NCBI RefSeq assembly: GCF_026745355.1
Contig: NC_079207.1
Coordinates: 40,023,396-40,087,395 of the forward strand
Source: Beta vulgaris subsp. vulgaris
Taxonomy: Eukaryota > Streptophyta > Magnoliopsida > Caryophyllales > Amaranthaceae
Reading direction: 5' to 3'
DNA: 64,000 nt
Part shown: positions 44,453-56,130 of the stretch, piece after piece
Position numbering within the stretch: the first letter of the stretch is position 1
How the letters are laid out: every line of letters starts with the position of its first letter
The notes under the pieces: generated by a model
Told to the model about the DNA's origin: nothing
The model's database searches: none
What the model saw: the letters and a program-made list of their open reading frames with translations, nothing else
Translations under genes and position numbers: made by a program

Positions 44453-45179
44453 GGTTTTTGGAATCCCAAATCTTGTAAAGATTTTTTCTTCCAAGAAATT
44501 TATTACAACCTGTGTATTAATCTTATTGAAAGCTTGAGCTTCTACCCATTTGGTGAAATAATCAGTCACTACAAGGATGTATGAATACTTCTTAGAAGAT
44601 GCAGGATTAAATTTCTCCTCTGGCATCTACTGCCCATCCTCTAGAAGGCTAAGGTTTAAGGATGTACTTTAGTTCCGAGGTTGGCACCCTACTGATTAGT
44701 CTAAAGTTTTGACATCTTTTGCATAATCTATATAATCCTTTCTCATAGTATGCCAATAGTAACCATGTTCATGCAACAATCCTCTCATTTTTAAGTTGTT
44801 TTGATGGGCTCCACATAGTCCTTAATGAATTTATGCCATGAGGGTTAAAGCCTCTCCAACATCCACACATTTCAAAAGTAATCCTTCTGGATCCTTTCTG
44901 TGCAGCTCATCAAATTGCATGCAAAATTTGGTTGCAACCATTTTAACTCTATTTGTCACTTTTGTCCCAGTTGGGTTCTAGAGATAGTGAATAATTTCAT
45001 TTCTCCAGTCCTCATCGTCCCTTAATATTGAAATTCTATAGACTTCCAATATGTTCTCTGATATTTCTTTATCAGCTACATTAAAAAGGATCTAGGGTCT
45101 TTTCCTGAAGAATAATATCGTCATTTTATGAAGGTATCTCTTAAATAGCAGAAGCTATTTGGGATAACTGATCTGCTAT
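44453..45179 (-). pseudogene. Gypsy integrase fragment
   Basis: The clearest part is 44626-44453, EKFNPASSKKYSYILVVTDY then FTKWVEAQAFNKI ... FTRFGIPKTITS, the start of the DDE core with the first catalytic Asp (VVTDYFTKWVEA). It is cut by the CACTA end at 44452 just before the second Asp. Upstream, 45179-44640, the HHCC region and RNase H-integrase linker are present with several stops. In the neighbour copy this part is missing because the duplicate begins further right. Confidence 0.7.
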
Positions 45180-46387
45180 CACTAGTGGAAAAATGAAGAA
45201 GGGCTGCGCTAAAAAAGGCATGTAGGGCTGCGCTTTTTGACAGCAGCCCTTTCAGTAGCAGCCCTTCACTTTTTAAGTAGGGCTGCGCTAGTAAGGAAAA
45301 AGCGCAGCCCTTCTAGCCCAGAAGGGCTGCGCTAGTTAGGAAAAAGCGCAGCCCTTCTGGGCTAGAAGGGCTGCGCTTTTTCCTAACTAGCGCAGCCCTT
45401 CCTATCAAAAAAAAAAAAAAAAAAAAAAATTTTTTTGTCATTTTTTTACTCATAATCTCACATTTTCTGAAATTAAACAGAAGAGAAGAGAAACGAAACG
45501 AAAATACTAAACCCAAAACAATAAAAAGAATGAAACGAAAATGAAAAAAAGGAACAAAAACTAATATACAAAGAGAAGTATACAAGAACATTAATCAAAA
45601 CAAAGAGAAGTATACAAGAACAACATTAATCAAAATAAACAAAGAGAAGTATACAAGAATAACATTAATCAAAATAAACAAAGAGAAGTATACAAGAACA
45701 TAACATTAATCAAAACAAAGAGAAGTATACAAGAACATTAATCAAAATATATAAACAAAGAGAAGTATACAAGAACATTATAGATCTGAAAATACAAGGA
45801 CTACAACCTAATAATGTTTAAATATATAAAACAAAACCCAAATACATAATTTAAGGGAAAAAAAAATTTCGGAAAAACTTAAAATGGGTATTTGGAGGCT
45901 TAAACGAACTCGGATGGCTTAAAAAGTCTAAACGTCACGGCTTCCGAAAAGGTATCACAATAGGCAATCGGACTCCGTCGCCATGTTTAGTGCAAATCAT
46001 TTCAAGGTTTTTGTCGCAAATGTTTATGGGAGTTTTTGAGAGAGAAGAGAGGATGAGAGAGAAGAGAGGATGAGAGAGAAGGAGGAAAGGAATAATGAGG
46101 GACGTGAGAGAGGAGAGAGAATGAGGGATAATATATTTGACGAATCCCGCTCAATATTTCAAAGCCCGCGATTCCGAAATTTCAAATTTTTTCAGGAAGG
46201 GCTGCGCTTTTTTAAAAGCGCATCCCTTCTTACCTACAGAAGGGCTGCGCTTATTTAAAAAAGCGCAGCCCTTCTGCTTAGTAGGGCTGCGCTTTTTTAA
46301 ATAAGCGCAGCCCTTCACTAGTAGGGCTGCGCTTTTACGAAAAGCGCAGCCCTTCATGCGCAGCCCTTTATGTTTTTTCCCCTAGTG
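45180..46387. mobile_element. Small CACTA element, 1208 bp, in the gypsy RNase H
   Basis: The ends are CACTAGTGGAAAAATGAAG and, inverted, CACTAGGGGAAAAAACATA; TSD TAT at 45177-45179 and 46388-46390. Both subterminal regions consist of AGGGCTGCGCTTTTT and its inverse, arranged as long perfect hairpins (arms 45320-45358 and 45364-45401). The middle has six copies of CAAAGAGAAGTATACAAGAA. There is no transposase. The gypsy coding frame resumes exactly on both sides. Confidence 0.9.
45568..45782. repeat. Six-copy tandem repeat inside the small CACTA
   Basis: Units of 30-40 bp, AAACAAAGAGAAGTATACAA followed by GAACATTAATCAA, with variable insertions of AAC/AACA. Confidence 0.85.
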
Positions 46388-46390
46388 TAT

Positions 46391-47271
46391 TCTATTTTCT
46401 TCTCTAGGAATGTGTACGAAAGTAATCTTCTTAAATTGTTTAGACAATTCTTGCGCTAACATTGATGATATACATTTAAACTCCTCAGTTATTTGATAAA
46501 AGACTAGTTGAGAATCTCCATATATCTTGGCTTTTTTAGCCCTAGTTCTAATAGCAATTCCAACCTAATCAATAAAGCTTCATATTCTGCTCTATTATAG
46601 GGTTACTGCTAATTTGGTGGAATCCCATAAGGAGATAGAATATATATTCCAGCTCTTGTTGTCTCTTTGGTGTTAGATCCATCAAAGAACAATACCCATG
46701 GAAGGATGTCCTCATCAATGATTCTAGATTCACAACAAGGATGGGTTACTAAGAACTCAACTAGAGCTTGACCTTTTACTGCCTTTAGTGGCACATATGT
46801 TAGGTCAAATTGTAGTAAATGTAGACTCCATTTGCTTAACCTACCTTTTATGAAAGGTTAGGATATCATATATTCTATGACATCTGTTGGAGACACCACT
46901 TCTACTGTAAAGGCCATGAGATAATGTATGAGTTCGATGGATGCATCATATAAGCACAAACACCATTTTTCTGCTATGGTATACGTTCGCGCTATATCAT
47001 GTAGGATTCTACTTAGACTAAAAATGGCATGCGCAGGTCTCTTCTCGTTTTCTTGAGTAAGTAGACTATCAATGGCATCTTCACAAATTGATAAGTATAG
47101 CCTTAATGGTTTTTCATTTTGCCTTGGAGGGATCAATATAGGAGGACTTGCCAAATCTTGCTTCATTTGATCAAAGGCTTTTTGATACTCTTCATTCCAT
47201 TTGAAATCTGATTCATGTTTCAATCTTAATATAGGTGAAAACTTTTCAGTCTTCCCATCTAGATTGGCCAT
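46391..47271 (-). pseudogene. Gypsy RT thumb and RNase H, copy A
   Basis: From 47271 to 46858: FSPILRLKHESDFKWNEEYQ, KAFDQMKQDLASPPIL, ending before a stop. Then the tether and RNase H follow: VLFFDGSNTKETTRAGIYIL (46690-46640), then further stops, and KIYGDSQLVFYQI to PREENRI up to the CACTA insertion at 46388. Stops near 46857 and 46609 break it. Confidence 0.8.
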
Positions 47272-47950
47272 GAATCTTCTAACATAATTGACCTACCCAA
47301 GAAATCTTTGCAGTTCCTTTTTATTAGAAGGTGGCTTAGCTGCCAATACTACTTTTGCCTTATTTTGATCAATTTTCGTTCCGTTTTTATGGATGAGAAA
47401 TCCTAAAAAGTTGCTGGCCTTAACTCCGAATGCACATTTGAGTGGATTCATTTTTAGATGATATTCTCTCATTCTAGTAAATGAATTAACTAAATGTTCT
47501 TTATGTGTTAGAAAATCATTTGATTTTACGAGTATATCATCCACATAAACTTTCATAATCTTACCAAACATATCCTCAAAGATTGCATCCATGGCTTGTT
47601 GGTATGTGGCGCCAACGTTCTTTAAACCAAATGGCATAGCCACATATTCAAACAAACCTAATGATTTTGGACATCTAAAGGATGTTTTATTACAGTCTTC
47701 TTGTGCAATCCTTAACTGGTGGTATCCTGCATACCTATCCATAGAAGATATGTATTCATATCTTGAGGCTGCATCTATTGGAAGATCAGGTACAGGCATG
47801 GATATTGGTCTTTAGGTGTTACTTTATTTAAATCCGTAAAGTCGATGCAGATTCTTATTTTGCCATTTTTCTTAACTACTGGGACTATTTAGAAATCCAG
47901 TAGCATATTGGCAGGGCCTTATGAACTTTGCCTTAAGGAGTTTGTTTATC
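47272..47950 (-). pseudogene. Gypsy reverse transcriptase core, copy A
   Basis: From 47799: YISSMDRYAGYHQLRIAQED, TSFRCPKSLGLFEYVAMPFG, LKNVGATYQQAMDAIFEDMF and the catalytic YVDDILVKS, to LQRFLG and a stop at 47293-47295. Palm and fingers motifs follow Tat-lineage RT. Upstream to about 47950 the frame is broken by several stops. Confidence 0.85.
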
Positions 47951-48448
47951 TCCTCTTGTATAGGTTATGTTAGTTCTGGCGCTAGTTTTCTAGGACTTTG
48001 GGCCACATGCTTATATCCTTCCTTGATAGGTAGTTTATGTTCTATAATTTTCCTCTCGATACCAATCATTTCATGATGCTCCCAAGCAAAACAATCTTTA
48101 AATTCTTTTAGAATTTCAATTATTTCATGTTTTTCTTGATTAGTGAGAAGCTTACTTATGTAAGTAAAACGTGGATTTTTGTTATCCCCTAAATTTATTC
48201 TTCTAGTGGGTCATGAACTTCCTGTTTAATATCTTCACTTTTAGCCCATACTTTCTCATCATCTTCTTGTAGAGATTCATATTCATGGAGGGTTGAGCAA
48301 CGTGTTACTAGAATTTATGAGAAAATCCTCTTGGTATGTTCTAAAAACTAATTCTTTCATAACTTGATCAACAATAGGGGTAAACCCATTACAATCTTCC
48401 TCTTCGTTTAGAGACATGATAAACTTAGAAAAATATAGTCTAACTCTA

Positions 48449-48727
48449 TTACCTAACTAGAGTTAGTGATTGATCATAGCTTGACGCTTGTTGAATATAT
48501 TCAAATTTTGATTGAATGTCTTCAACTTCTAGGACATCTTCGATTTCTTGTATGAGAATTGCACTTGAGTCTTCTATCTCTTTGTGAGTTTGTGACTCAA
48601 GTTGTAGAGCAACCTCAATCCTTATTTTGGGAACTAATTTTAGATAGTCCATGATAAAAACAAAATCAGGAGATGTGATTAGCACTTCCTCATCTGTTTG
48701 TACCATTTCATGGGCGTATGTCACCAT
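48449..48727 (-). pseudogene. Gypsy polyprotein linker between protease and RT, copy A
   Basis: 92 codons (VTYAHEMVQTDEEVLITSPD ... EIEDVLEVEDIQSKF), acidic, of the variable region that lies between protease and RT in Tat elements. The frame is opened by a non-canonical start, so it is part of pol and not a separate gene. The stretch 47951-48448 is the rest of this linker with stops in all frames. Confidence 0.55.
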
Positions 48728-48793
48728 TCCATAAAATTAGAATATGATGAAGTGATGATGGAATATCATAATTATGATGCAACCAATCACTTC

Positions 48794-49150
48794 CTAGCAT
48801 GGCATTAAATTAGTACCATTTTCTACTATGAAAAAACCAGTGAAGGTAGTTTTAGTTCTCACTCTGATTTTTATAATAGCCATTCCTTCAACCTTTTCTG
48901 ATAGACTGGAGAAACCAGTTGTGTTGATTTGTATATTATGCATGTTTTTTCTAGTTTTTCCTAATTTCCTAAATACAGAGAGTGACATGATATTGACAGT
49001 AGCTCCAGTATCTACCAATACTTTGCCTAAACGAACCCCCTCAAAGGCCATATTTAGGAATAAAGCCTTAGTATGTTTATTATCAACATCGTCTGATCTG
49101 AAGATTTTATCTATTATTAGCTTCTCTAAATCAGCTTTTAAGGATGTTTA
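48794..49150 (-). pseudogene. Gypsy aspartic protease, copy A
   Basis: The frame from about 49147 reads LKADLEKLIIDKIFRSDDVD, then MAFEGVRLGKVLVDTGATVN, with the catalytic D-T-G-A intact and the usual FFIVENG near the end, before a stop at 48794-48796. The enzyme family cuts gag-pol into mature proteins. Confidence 0.8.
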
Positions 49151-49563
49151 ACTCGGTATTTTTTCCAGTGGAGGATTCAAATAAGAACATCAACTTCGAA
49201 ACGAAGTAACTTTGAATATACCTGCTCTATCTTCTTTGTCAACCTCATCTGCCCATGATGTAGCAGTGGCTTGGATTCTTGGTTGGTCCTCTGACTTCTT
49301 GAATTTCGTTGGTAGCATGACCACGTTACATTATTGCATGTTCTGGCTCTCATAAACTTCTATCTGAGGTTCAATCATTAATGGATCTCCATCTAGCAAC
49401 ATATCACTATCTGATACCAACAAATCCTGATCTTCAGATCCAAATTCTGAATCATATTCGTCATTAGCACCATTTTCAAGAGCCTCTTTAATAAGAGAAT
49501 CTTTTACTTGATGCTCCTAGTCATCTATCTTTAGAGATGAATCAGACCACTTTTCTTCGAGAG

Positions 49564-50680
49564 TCAATAACCCTGTGATTGAAGAGATTCTTCATCAGTT
49601 CTGATGTTTGCTATAAGAGACTCTTGCACCTTTTGAGTGTTGATTTGAGCCCTAGCTGCAATAGCCTTGATGTTTAACTCTTTCATCCTTGATGACCTAC
49701 TTTTGTGTAAGTCTTGAACATCTTGTAGTGGTGCTACCCTTACCATTGACTTAAGTCGTGCATCTCCTTGATGCCCTTTGGATTTTTCCTTTCTCTTGAG
49801 AATCTTAGGTATAGGAGTTTGACTTAGATCCATTTCTTTTCCTTTTGAGGAGAAGTATGACCCATGGCCATTGTTCTTCCTTGGTCCTTGACTTCTGGAC
49901 CTTTTTTGGAATTGGCGCTGATAAGCAAGTACATATGTAGGATCATTTTGGATGACCTATGTTTTAACCATTTCAAAGGTTAGTTTGTCTACACATGATG
50001 AGCACATACCTTCGCTTATTTCCATGACTATTCTGTCCAAGGCCCAAGGGAATTACCCTTGTTTGGCGCTCATGGGAGAAAGTTTGTGGATCATTTAAGA
50101 CCAATGGATCACTATTTTCAAGATGGGAAAAAAGTATCCTTGGTGGATGAGCTATTGAAAGATTTGGTGTTACACCACGATCTCCTTGTGTTCTATTTAG
50201 TGGGACTTCTTCTAAAGCTTTAAGTAATTTCTCATTTAACTGATAGTGTCTTTCAACTAGCGGTTCCAAGAAAGAAACTACTTCAGTAGCAAGAGATGTT
50301 GACATTGCCGTAAAAGTTTCACTCATAGTATCATTGATATCTACAAGGATTCGATCAATTTGCCTAGAGTTGATATCTCTATTTTCTTCACTTATCCTTT
50401 GGAGGATGTCAGTGAAGACTCCGTCTAACTCATGGGATAGAGTTCTATAGCTAGAATCAAATTGTTGTCTTTGACTCTCCCTGGCTTCCAATAATAATTA
50501 TTTTACTGTTTCCGTGAATTTTCCATACAATTGATGTACAAATCCACAACTAGTGTTGCTTTGAGATGAAACCTCCCTTTGGAGAGTTTCTCCATTTGAC
50601 TCTTCTAGGACTTGATGAATTTGTTCACCACTATCCTTTGGCACCCTAGTCTCTTAAGGTATTGAAACATTATTTTCCAT
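49564..50680 (-). pseudogene. gag: Gypsy gag, copy A, with central part missing
   Basis: From ATG 50680, a stop follows after 8 codons and the frame resumes: GEQIHQVLEESNGETLQREV, a stop near 50505, then EARESQRQQFDSSYRTLSHE and a coiled-coil-like segment to about 49980. Downstream, 49950-49564 gives QNDPTYVLAYQRQFQKRSRS and a basic segment (PKILKRKEKSKGHQGDARLK). The conserved capsid core and zinc knuckle expected between these two parts are not visible, which suggests an internal deletion near 50000-50080. The same arrangement is present in copy B. Confidence 0.6.
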
Positions 50681-50856
50681 GTTTTGGAAGGTGGATTCAA
50701 CTTTAGGACCTTCCTATTCCTTCAAGAACGTGTATCCGACATTTAAAGAAAAATAAAAATTGTTGTTTTGAGTAGTTAAATTATAAAAATTATAAAGAAG
50801 AAATTTCACAATTTGATTATGAATCTTTCTTCTTCCATTGTGGTCAGCAAAAAACT

Positions 50857-51746
50857 TGGTGCAAAATCAGTTGGTTTACTTTGCAAACAAGTTAATTCAC
50901 ACCCAATAGTTTGATACTGAGCGCCACATGAGTCTTAGTCCCGGGGCTACCAGTTTTAATATGATGAAACCTTGCTAACGTACTTTGTTGTAATCTAATT
51001 CGTTAAACTACAACGCCTAATAAATTCAGGCGAAAAACATTAAATTGAACGAGACGTGCAGTAATTAATATGTTAATTAAAGCGAAATATTCCTATTCAC
51101 ATCACAAACTTCTAGAATAAACTTTTATAATACATATGAGGATAATCCAGGCTGGATAATTAAAGGGAAAATACAAAGAATTACCTCTATGAGTTTCGGC
51201 TAAAACTAGAGATGAACAAACTTGTCACTAGTACATCCTCTAGATCTAAGAACTAAATTATAACCCCTGAAGGGGGTTGGCTAGTCTAAGCTAAGGCTAC
51301 ACTAGAAAGTAAGTTGCAAGTTATTGTGTGTTGTGTTTGTTGTCTTCTGCTTGATCCTCTCACTTATATTTATACGCCAATATGAAACGTAACTCCCATC
51401 CATCTTTGGAGGGAAATGATTTGAATCATCTTTGATTCAAATCATAACTATTTTTCCGGTGCTGAAATATGCACGTTGTAATGCCCACGTAGCTTGCTCA
51501 TGATCATGTTGCTAACTTCCCATGCCTTCGTCTTTTTTTGACTTCCATCTCCTGAACACTATACTTGGTTCTTGACTTATGTCGACCTTCTTTTATGGGC
51601 TTTTGGTCCTTGACTTATGTTGACCTTCTTTCATGGGATTCATAATATAACTGGGCTTCTATATTAAAATAAATATTAAACCCTTTGGGGCCTAGTACAA
51701 TGTACCATAATAAATGTTTATTCATCATCTAAAAATGATAGTAACA
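50857..51746 (-). repeat. 5' LTR of gypsy copy A
   Basis: 890 bp; on the minus strand it starts TGTTACTATC and ends TTTTGCACCA. A TATA-like TATAAATATAAG is at about 51363-51374 (minus). It is 99 percent or more identical to 63048-63939. Confidence 0.9.
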
Positions 51747-52222
51747 AAAATTAACAACAACAACGAAATCAACAACTACAATAATAGCATGAAAAATTAA
51801 ATTGAAGAGCGAAAAAGTAGTAGGAAATTGAAGAAGAAATGAGGGTTAGGGTTTGAACGAGGAAAGAGAGAAAAGGGAGAGAGCAAAGGATAGAGATGAG
51901 TAAACCCCGACGCTTGCGGTACTGGTGTTCAGCAGGGTAGTGCAGTGGCACGGAGGCGCTGCAGTGGTGGGGGATGCGGTCCAAAAACTGCGAGAGTGGA
52001 AAAGATGAGGGGCAGGAGAGTGGAGATGGGAGGAGAGAGTTGAGGCCCAAAAACGCTAACGTGGGTAATACAAGAGAAAATGGGAGGGAGTGTAGCCAAA
52101 TAGAGTCCTAAGGCCCAAGGGTTGCGATTAGCCCAAAAACCGCATTCCTTCAGTATTAAGGGCTGCGTTTTTCAATAAACATAGCCTTTGCATAATAGCC
52201 GTTGCGTTTTTTTCCACTTGTG
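51747..52222. mobile_element. Truncated CACTA-type end next to the gypsy LTR
   Basis: The right terminus, read on the minus strand from 52222, is CACAAGTGGAAAAAAACGCA, followed by GCAGCCC motifs that recall the small CACTA at 45180. The rest is a GA-rich, GGGTTAGGGTTT-containing leader-like sequence. Its first 60 bp are repeated at the window's right edge as part of the segmental duplication. Confidence 0.45.
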
Positions 52223-52732
52223 ATGTTTTATGCCGTTGTGTAAAGCATGTTGCCTATGTTGGTTGTATTAAGTTTGTATGGATGATTGATGCAAGCATAT
52301 GGGATTGGGAACTTTATTTTATTAATTCACATGAGAGATTAATAAGTGTATGTTGTTATTGGATCATGTTGTTTCCTTTGAAGTATTTTATTTACTTTAT
52401 GAGTACCGAGGGCCTTATTTGGTAAGTTGGTTATTCACCTATGAAAGGTTGGTTGATTGTTGACTTAGATCAACAAATAAATAATGCTTATGGAACTAAT
52501 AATGGATTTATTCTTGGATTATTAAGTTGTTGATCACCTTATCTAATCCTAAGATAAAATGGAATAGTATCATGTATCCTTGATGATTATGTTGTTTGTC
52601 TTACTTTGTGAGTCATAACAAGTAAATAATTTATTAATCACTTAAAGTGGAAAGTGAATAGCAAAAAGTTTTAGACTTGTGCACGTATGAAGTGTTGAAC
52701 TAATATGAGTTGGAGTACATGATGGTAGCTCA
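52223..52732. other. No gene recognised
   Basis: AT-rich, with no repeats or domains seen. Confidence 0.35.
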
Positions 52733-52905
52733 TAAAAAGCCCATATGATGAGGTCAAGACCGGGCTTACTGATGTGGTTTTGGTCCGCATCAGATGGTCG
52801 CGCAGCAGCTAACAAAAACAAAACTGATGCAGTCAAAAATCGCATCAGTATAGTAAGAAACTGATGCAGTTTTCAAGCATTACTGCATCAGATTTTGTGT
52901 GCTTT
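52733..52905 (+). mobile_element. CACTA-end relative with GATGCGGTTTT motifs
   Basis: TAAAAAGCCCATATGATGAGG, GGGCTTACTGATGTGGTTTT and GGTCCGCATCAGAT match the CACTA end at 44335-44452, in opposite orientation. The terminal CACTA bases are mutated. The mate end was not found. Confidence 0.45.
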
Positions 52906-53159
52906 GAAAAAAAAGTTACAACAACCAACGAAATCCATGCAGCAACGAAACAAAAGAAATCAATGCAGCAACAAAACAAACGAAATTCATAACTCCAACA
53001 AACGAAACCAACTAAATTCAAAATTATAATAGACTAATTAGTCGAGCAATAAATCAAAACAAACAAAATTAAAACATATGAACTGCAAAATACGAAATAG
53101 AAAGACAGAAAAAATTACATCTAAAAAACCCTAATCACAAACGAATAGCTTCATCCTTC

Positions 53160-53430
53160 TTTGCTTAACTCAAGCAAACTCTTCTTCGCGTCTTTAACTC
53201 GAGCAATTTCGTTGATTTCGCGTCATTAACTCGAGCAATTTCGTTGATTTCGCGTCTTTAACTCGAGCAATTTCGTTGATTTCGCGTCTTTAACTTCTTA
53301 GCTTCGCCTAGATTCATCCTTAGCCGATGAACGGCGGTCGAGGTTTCGAGCAATCGAGCAATTGCTAATGATGAATGGTGGTCGATGTTTCGAGCAATCG
53401 AACAATTGCTAATGATGAACGGTGGTCATT
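53160..53430. repeat. Two short tandem repeats
   Basis: 53185-53290 has a 32 bp unit (TTAACTCGAGCAATTTCGTT GATTTCGCGTC) repeated three to four times. 53325-53430 has a 50 bp unit (GATGAACGGTGGTCGATGTT TCGAGCAATC) repeated about three times. The block is followed by GA-rich leader-like DNA to 53560. Confidence 0.75.
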
Positions 53431-53497
53431 GTTTCAAAGTGAGGAGAGGTAAGGGGAGGGGGCGGATGAGAGAGGGAAAAGGAGGGGGTTTAGGGTT

Positions 53498-54268
53498 TCA
53501 GTGAGGAGAGGGGAGGAGGAGAGAGAGAAGAGGATGGGGTTTAGGGTTTGAGAGTTGAGGGAAGAGGAGAGACGCGGCTTGATCAACGTGTACAATTTTT
53601 ATTTTAAAAGATTCATCGATATCGTTGGTCAGGGGAGTACGGAGTTGCACCCGTACTTCGTCTTCTAAATTAAAGACTGGATTGGTTTGGACAACTCTTT
53701 CCATTCATACTCGATCTAAATTTAATTAATTTATTGGTTGTAGATTCAAGTTCAGTAAAGTAATCTATCATGTTATTATGTTATTCTATTATTTATCTTT
53801 GTCTTAATGTTTATTAGTATCATGTTAGGTTTTATATTTCTTTACTACGTAGTACTTAGCTTTGCGGATTACGTGCTTTTGTGTTTATGTTGATCATGGC
53901 TATACCTTATTGATCCTGTGATGACCCATTTGGTGAGCAGTCTCTCGGATCAATAGTGCATCGTCAATTTCAGGTTTGAAGATGATGCATAATGGGTTCG
54001 GGATTTCATGGAGAGCTTGTGTTGACTTTAGTATTTTTATAGTTGACTTTAATTTATGGTTTGAGTTTGAATTTACGTTGGTTTGACTCTGGTTTGATTT
54101 TGGAGTTGACTTATTGTTGACTAAGTTATTATTTTCAATGTATTTATTATTTTTCGCTGCAATATTATGAATAAGTTGATACGTTATCACACGAGCGATA
54201 ATACTTTGATAATTCTCTATGTTTTATATTAAAAAGGTATTTTGGAAAATAGAAAATTGTCAGGGTGT
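53498..54268 (-). other. LTR-like remnant and short unknown frame
   Basis: The minus-strand TGTAACACCCTG at 54268 is a common LTR start, so the left side may be a solo or truncated LTR; its other end was not found. A 68-codon frame at 53704-53498 (ERVVQTNPVFNLEDEVRVQL...) has no recognised domain. Confidence 0.3.
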
Positions 54269-54329
54269 TACATTCATCCACGCCAATTGACAGTCATTGG
54301 ATTTGTTCATCTTGTATTAACTTTATTTA

Positions 54330-54877
54330 TTATGTGCTTAGACCGCAAGCACATCCACCACATGTACAACCAGCATAAGTGCAACTTGGCAAAGTCACAT
54401 ATGTTGCTAGCTCATCCCATCTTCTTCTGATTCGCCCAAAATAAAAATAAATCGACTCGAATTTACCTTGCTTGCACTCGTAGAGGGTTGTCTTCAATTG
54501 ACATATTCGAGTATCATTCGCCACACATAACCTCCCTTTCAGCACCTTCCATAATTCACATGGATCATGATAATATAACAGAGTCCAACAGAGATTTGGC
54601 TTTATAGTATTCATCAACCATGCCACTAACATGGAGTGTAAAGTGTACAAGTCCTACAGTTTTTCTCCTCGAGCGGGTTTTCAGCCAGTCCCTCCAAAAA
54701 CTCGAACTTTCTCCTAGCCTTCCGAGTTGTATGAAAAGCCCTCGCCCATCCATCATAATTATCGCCCTTCAATGGAAGCTTTATAATTAAATTACCCAGA
54801 TTATAATTTGATCCGACGCAGAAAATGGCTACCTTCTTCTCACCACCAATGTTCTTTTCCTCATCACCTCCAGCCAT
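54330..54877 (-). pseudogene. gag: Copia gag fragment, frameshifted
   Basis: From ATG 54877: MAGGDEEKNIGGEKK, then NLGNLIIKLPLKGDNYDGWA and RKFEFLEGLAENP. After a frameshift near 54660 it continues as LVAWLMNTIKPNLCWTLLYY, ELWKVLKGRLCVANDTRICQ and ESIYFYFGRIRRRWDELATY. This is the gag-N plus UBN2 pattern of Ty1/copia elements. Nothing of pol is present to the left. Confidence 0.75.
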
Positions 54878-54963
54878 ATCGTCAAGTATCAATGAAAAGT
54901 TGTTTTTGTGCTTAAGCCTCTTAACCTCATTGATCTCTTTGCAAAACACTAGGATGAACCTAA

Positions 54964-54976
54964 GCTCTTGATACCA
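54964..54976 (-). promoter_or_regulatory. Copia primer binding site, one base inserted
   Basis: TGGTATCAAGAGC on the minus strand; the usual site is TGGTATCAGAGC. It is preceded by the LTR-like end CTTCTTATCA, so part of a 5' LTR should lie to the right of 54977, but its outer end was not found. Confidence 0.6.
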
Positions 54977-55790
54977 TGATAAGAAGCAATTTCTCCAACT
55001 TTTGTCTCGTTCTTTATTTATCTCAATCTGCCTCTTCGTATACATCATAATATCACCACAGTTAGTGGTGTCCGAAACAGATCTGACCACTGGATCAACC
55101 TGATTCTGATCTGACTTGAACCCGGTTCGACCTGTGAGGGTCAGTCCCCAGACCTGACCGAAACCTGACATGGGATTACCCAGACCTCACCGGCACTTGG
55201 CAAGATTATATGCAGACCTGCATTCAAACTCGAACCTCACCGTACTCAACTAGATATTACTAAAATTCAATTATTCTTTTATATCTATAAAATCATTTAA
55301 ATATATAAATTTTTTAATTTTCTTACATTTAATAATTAATTAAATAAATAAATAAATTACATTTAATTTAAGAGTTAAACTTTAAATATTATGTACCTGT
55401 TTATATTTTCTATAATTACCTAGTGTCCCCATTTTCAAATAATATTAAAAAATATCTTATTAAACCCTATACTCCAAATTTATTATCCCATTTTAATATT
55501 CTACTAAAATTTTCTCATTTTTTCTACCATTTTTTCTACCAAATATCTACCAAATTATCTCATTTAAATACTCTACCAAATAATATCTCAAATTCTCATA
55601 ACACTATACTAAACAACAATATATGAACTCATAAAAAATCTGCAATTATAATAAATTATACAAAAAATCAAGATTTAGTGAAATTACATAAAAATCACAC
55701 AAAAAAGAATAAATGTGAAATTACATAAAAATCACACAAAACTAATCAACACAAAAATTAACAAATTTAACTTAAAAAAAGGAAAAAAAA
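54977..55790. other. AT-rich region with degenerate GACCTGACC block
   Basis: 55085-55250 has repeated GACCTGACC / ACCTCACCGG motifs similar in style to the GC-rich hAT MITEs, but I could not define ends. The rest is AT-rich with no domain. Confidence 0.35.
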
Positions 55791-55904
55791 CATTTTGAAC
55801 GAAAACTAGATCTGGTCGGCGAGGGACGGCGTTTGAGAAGAGAAGTAAGTTGATGTTGGCAGTGGTGAAGTGGTGACGAAGAAGGTAGTTGGGTCTTTGA
55901 CGAG

Positions 55905-56130
55905 CAACAATTGACGAGCGAAGATCGACGACCGAAGACCGACAACAACTAACAAAGATCGACGAGCGACGATAATGAACAACGAGCGACGACCAACGAC
56001 GAGGAGCGAAGACGAGGAGCGAAGAGCGAAGACGGCGAAGACAAGGAGCGAAGAGCGAAGACGGCGAAGACGAGGAGCGAAGAGCGAAGACGAGGAGCGA
56101 AGACGGCGAAGACGACGAGCGAAGATCGAT
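55905..56130. repeat. Low-complexity GAGCGAAGACGGCGAAGACG repeats
   Basis: Tandem degenerate units of 14-27 bp (GAGGAGCGAAGAGCGAAGAC). Long Ser/Leu/Arg-rich frames on the minus strand arise from the repeat itself. Confidence 0.8.

Larger units (their letters stand above)
36651..51746 (-). mobile_element. Tat-type Ty3/gypsy retrotransposon, copy A, nested and decayed
   Basis: The minus-strand order is 5' LTR (51746-50857), gag, protease, RT, RNase H, integrase, extra ORFs, PPT and 3' LTR (37862-36651). The 15 kb length, the RT signature (MPFGLKNVGATYQQAM, YVDDILVKS) and an antisense plant-mobile-domain ORF between pol and the 3' LTR fit the Tat lineage. Insertions include a PIF/Harbinger MITE in the 3' LTR, a 1.2 kb CACTA in RNase H, a LINE fragment and a CACTA end. 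No clear 5 bp TSD was found. Nearly every domain has stops, so the element is dead. Its 5' half is duplicated at 58453-64000. Confidence 0.85.

Noticed and set aside
47591..47815. Plus-strand frame repeated at 59784-60086
   Set aside because: It is the antisense shadow of the reverse transcriptase core.
48828..49151. Hydrophobic 107-codon plus-strand frame, identical again at 61022-61345
   Set aside because: It is the antisense shadow of the gypsy protease; its conservation simply reflects the recent duplication.
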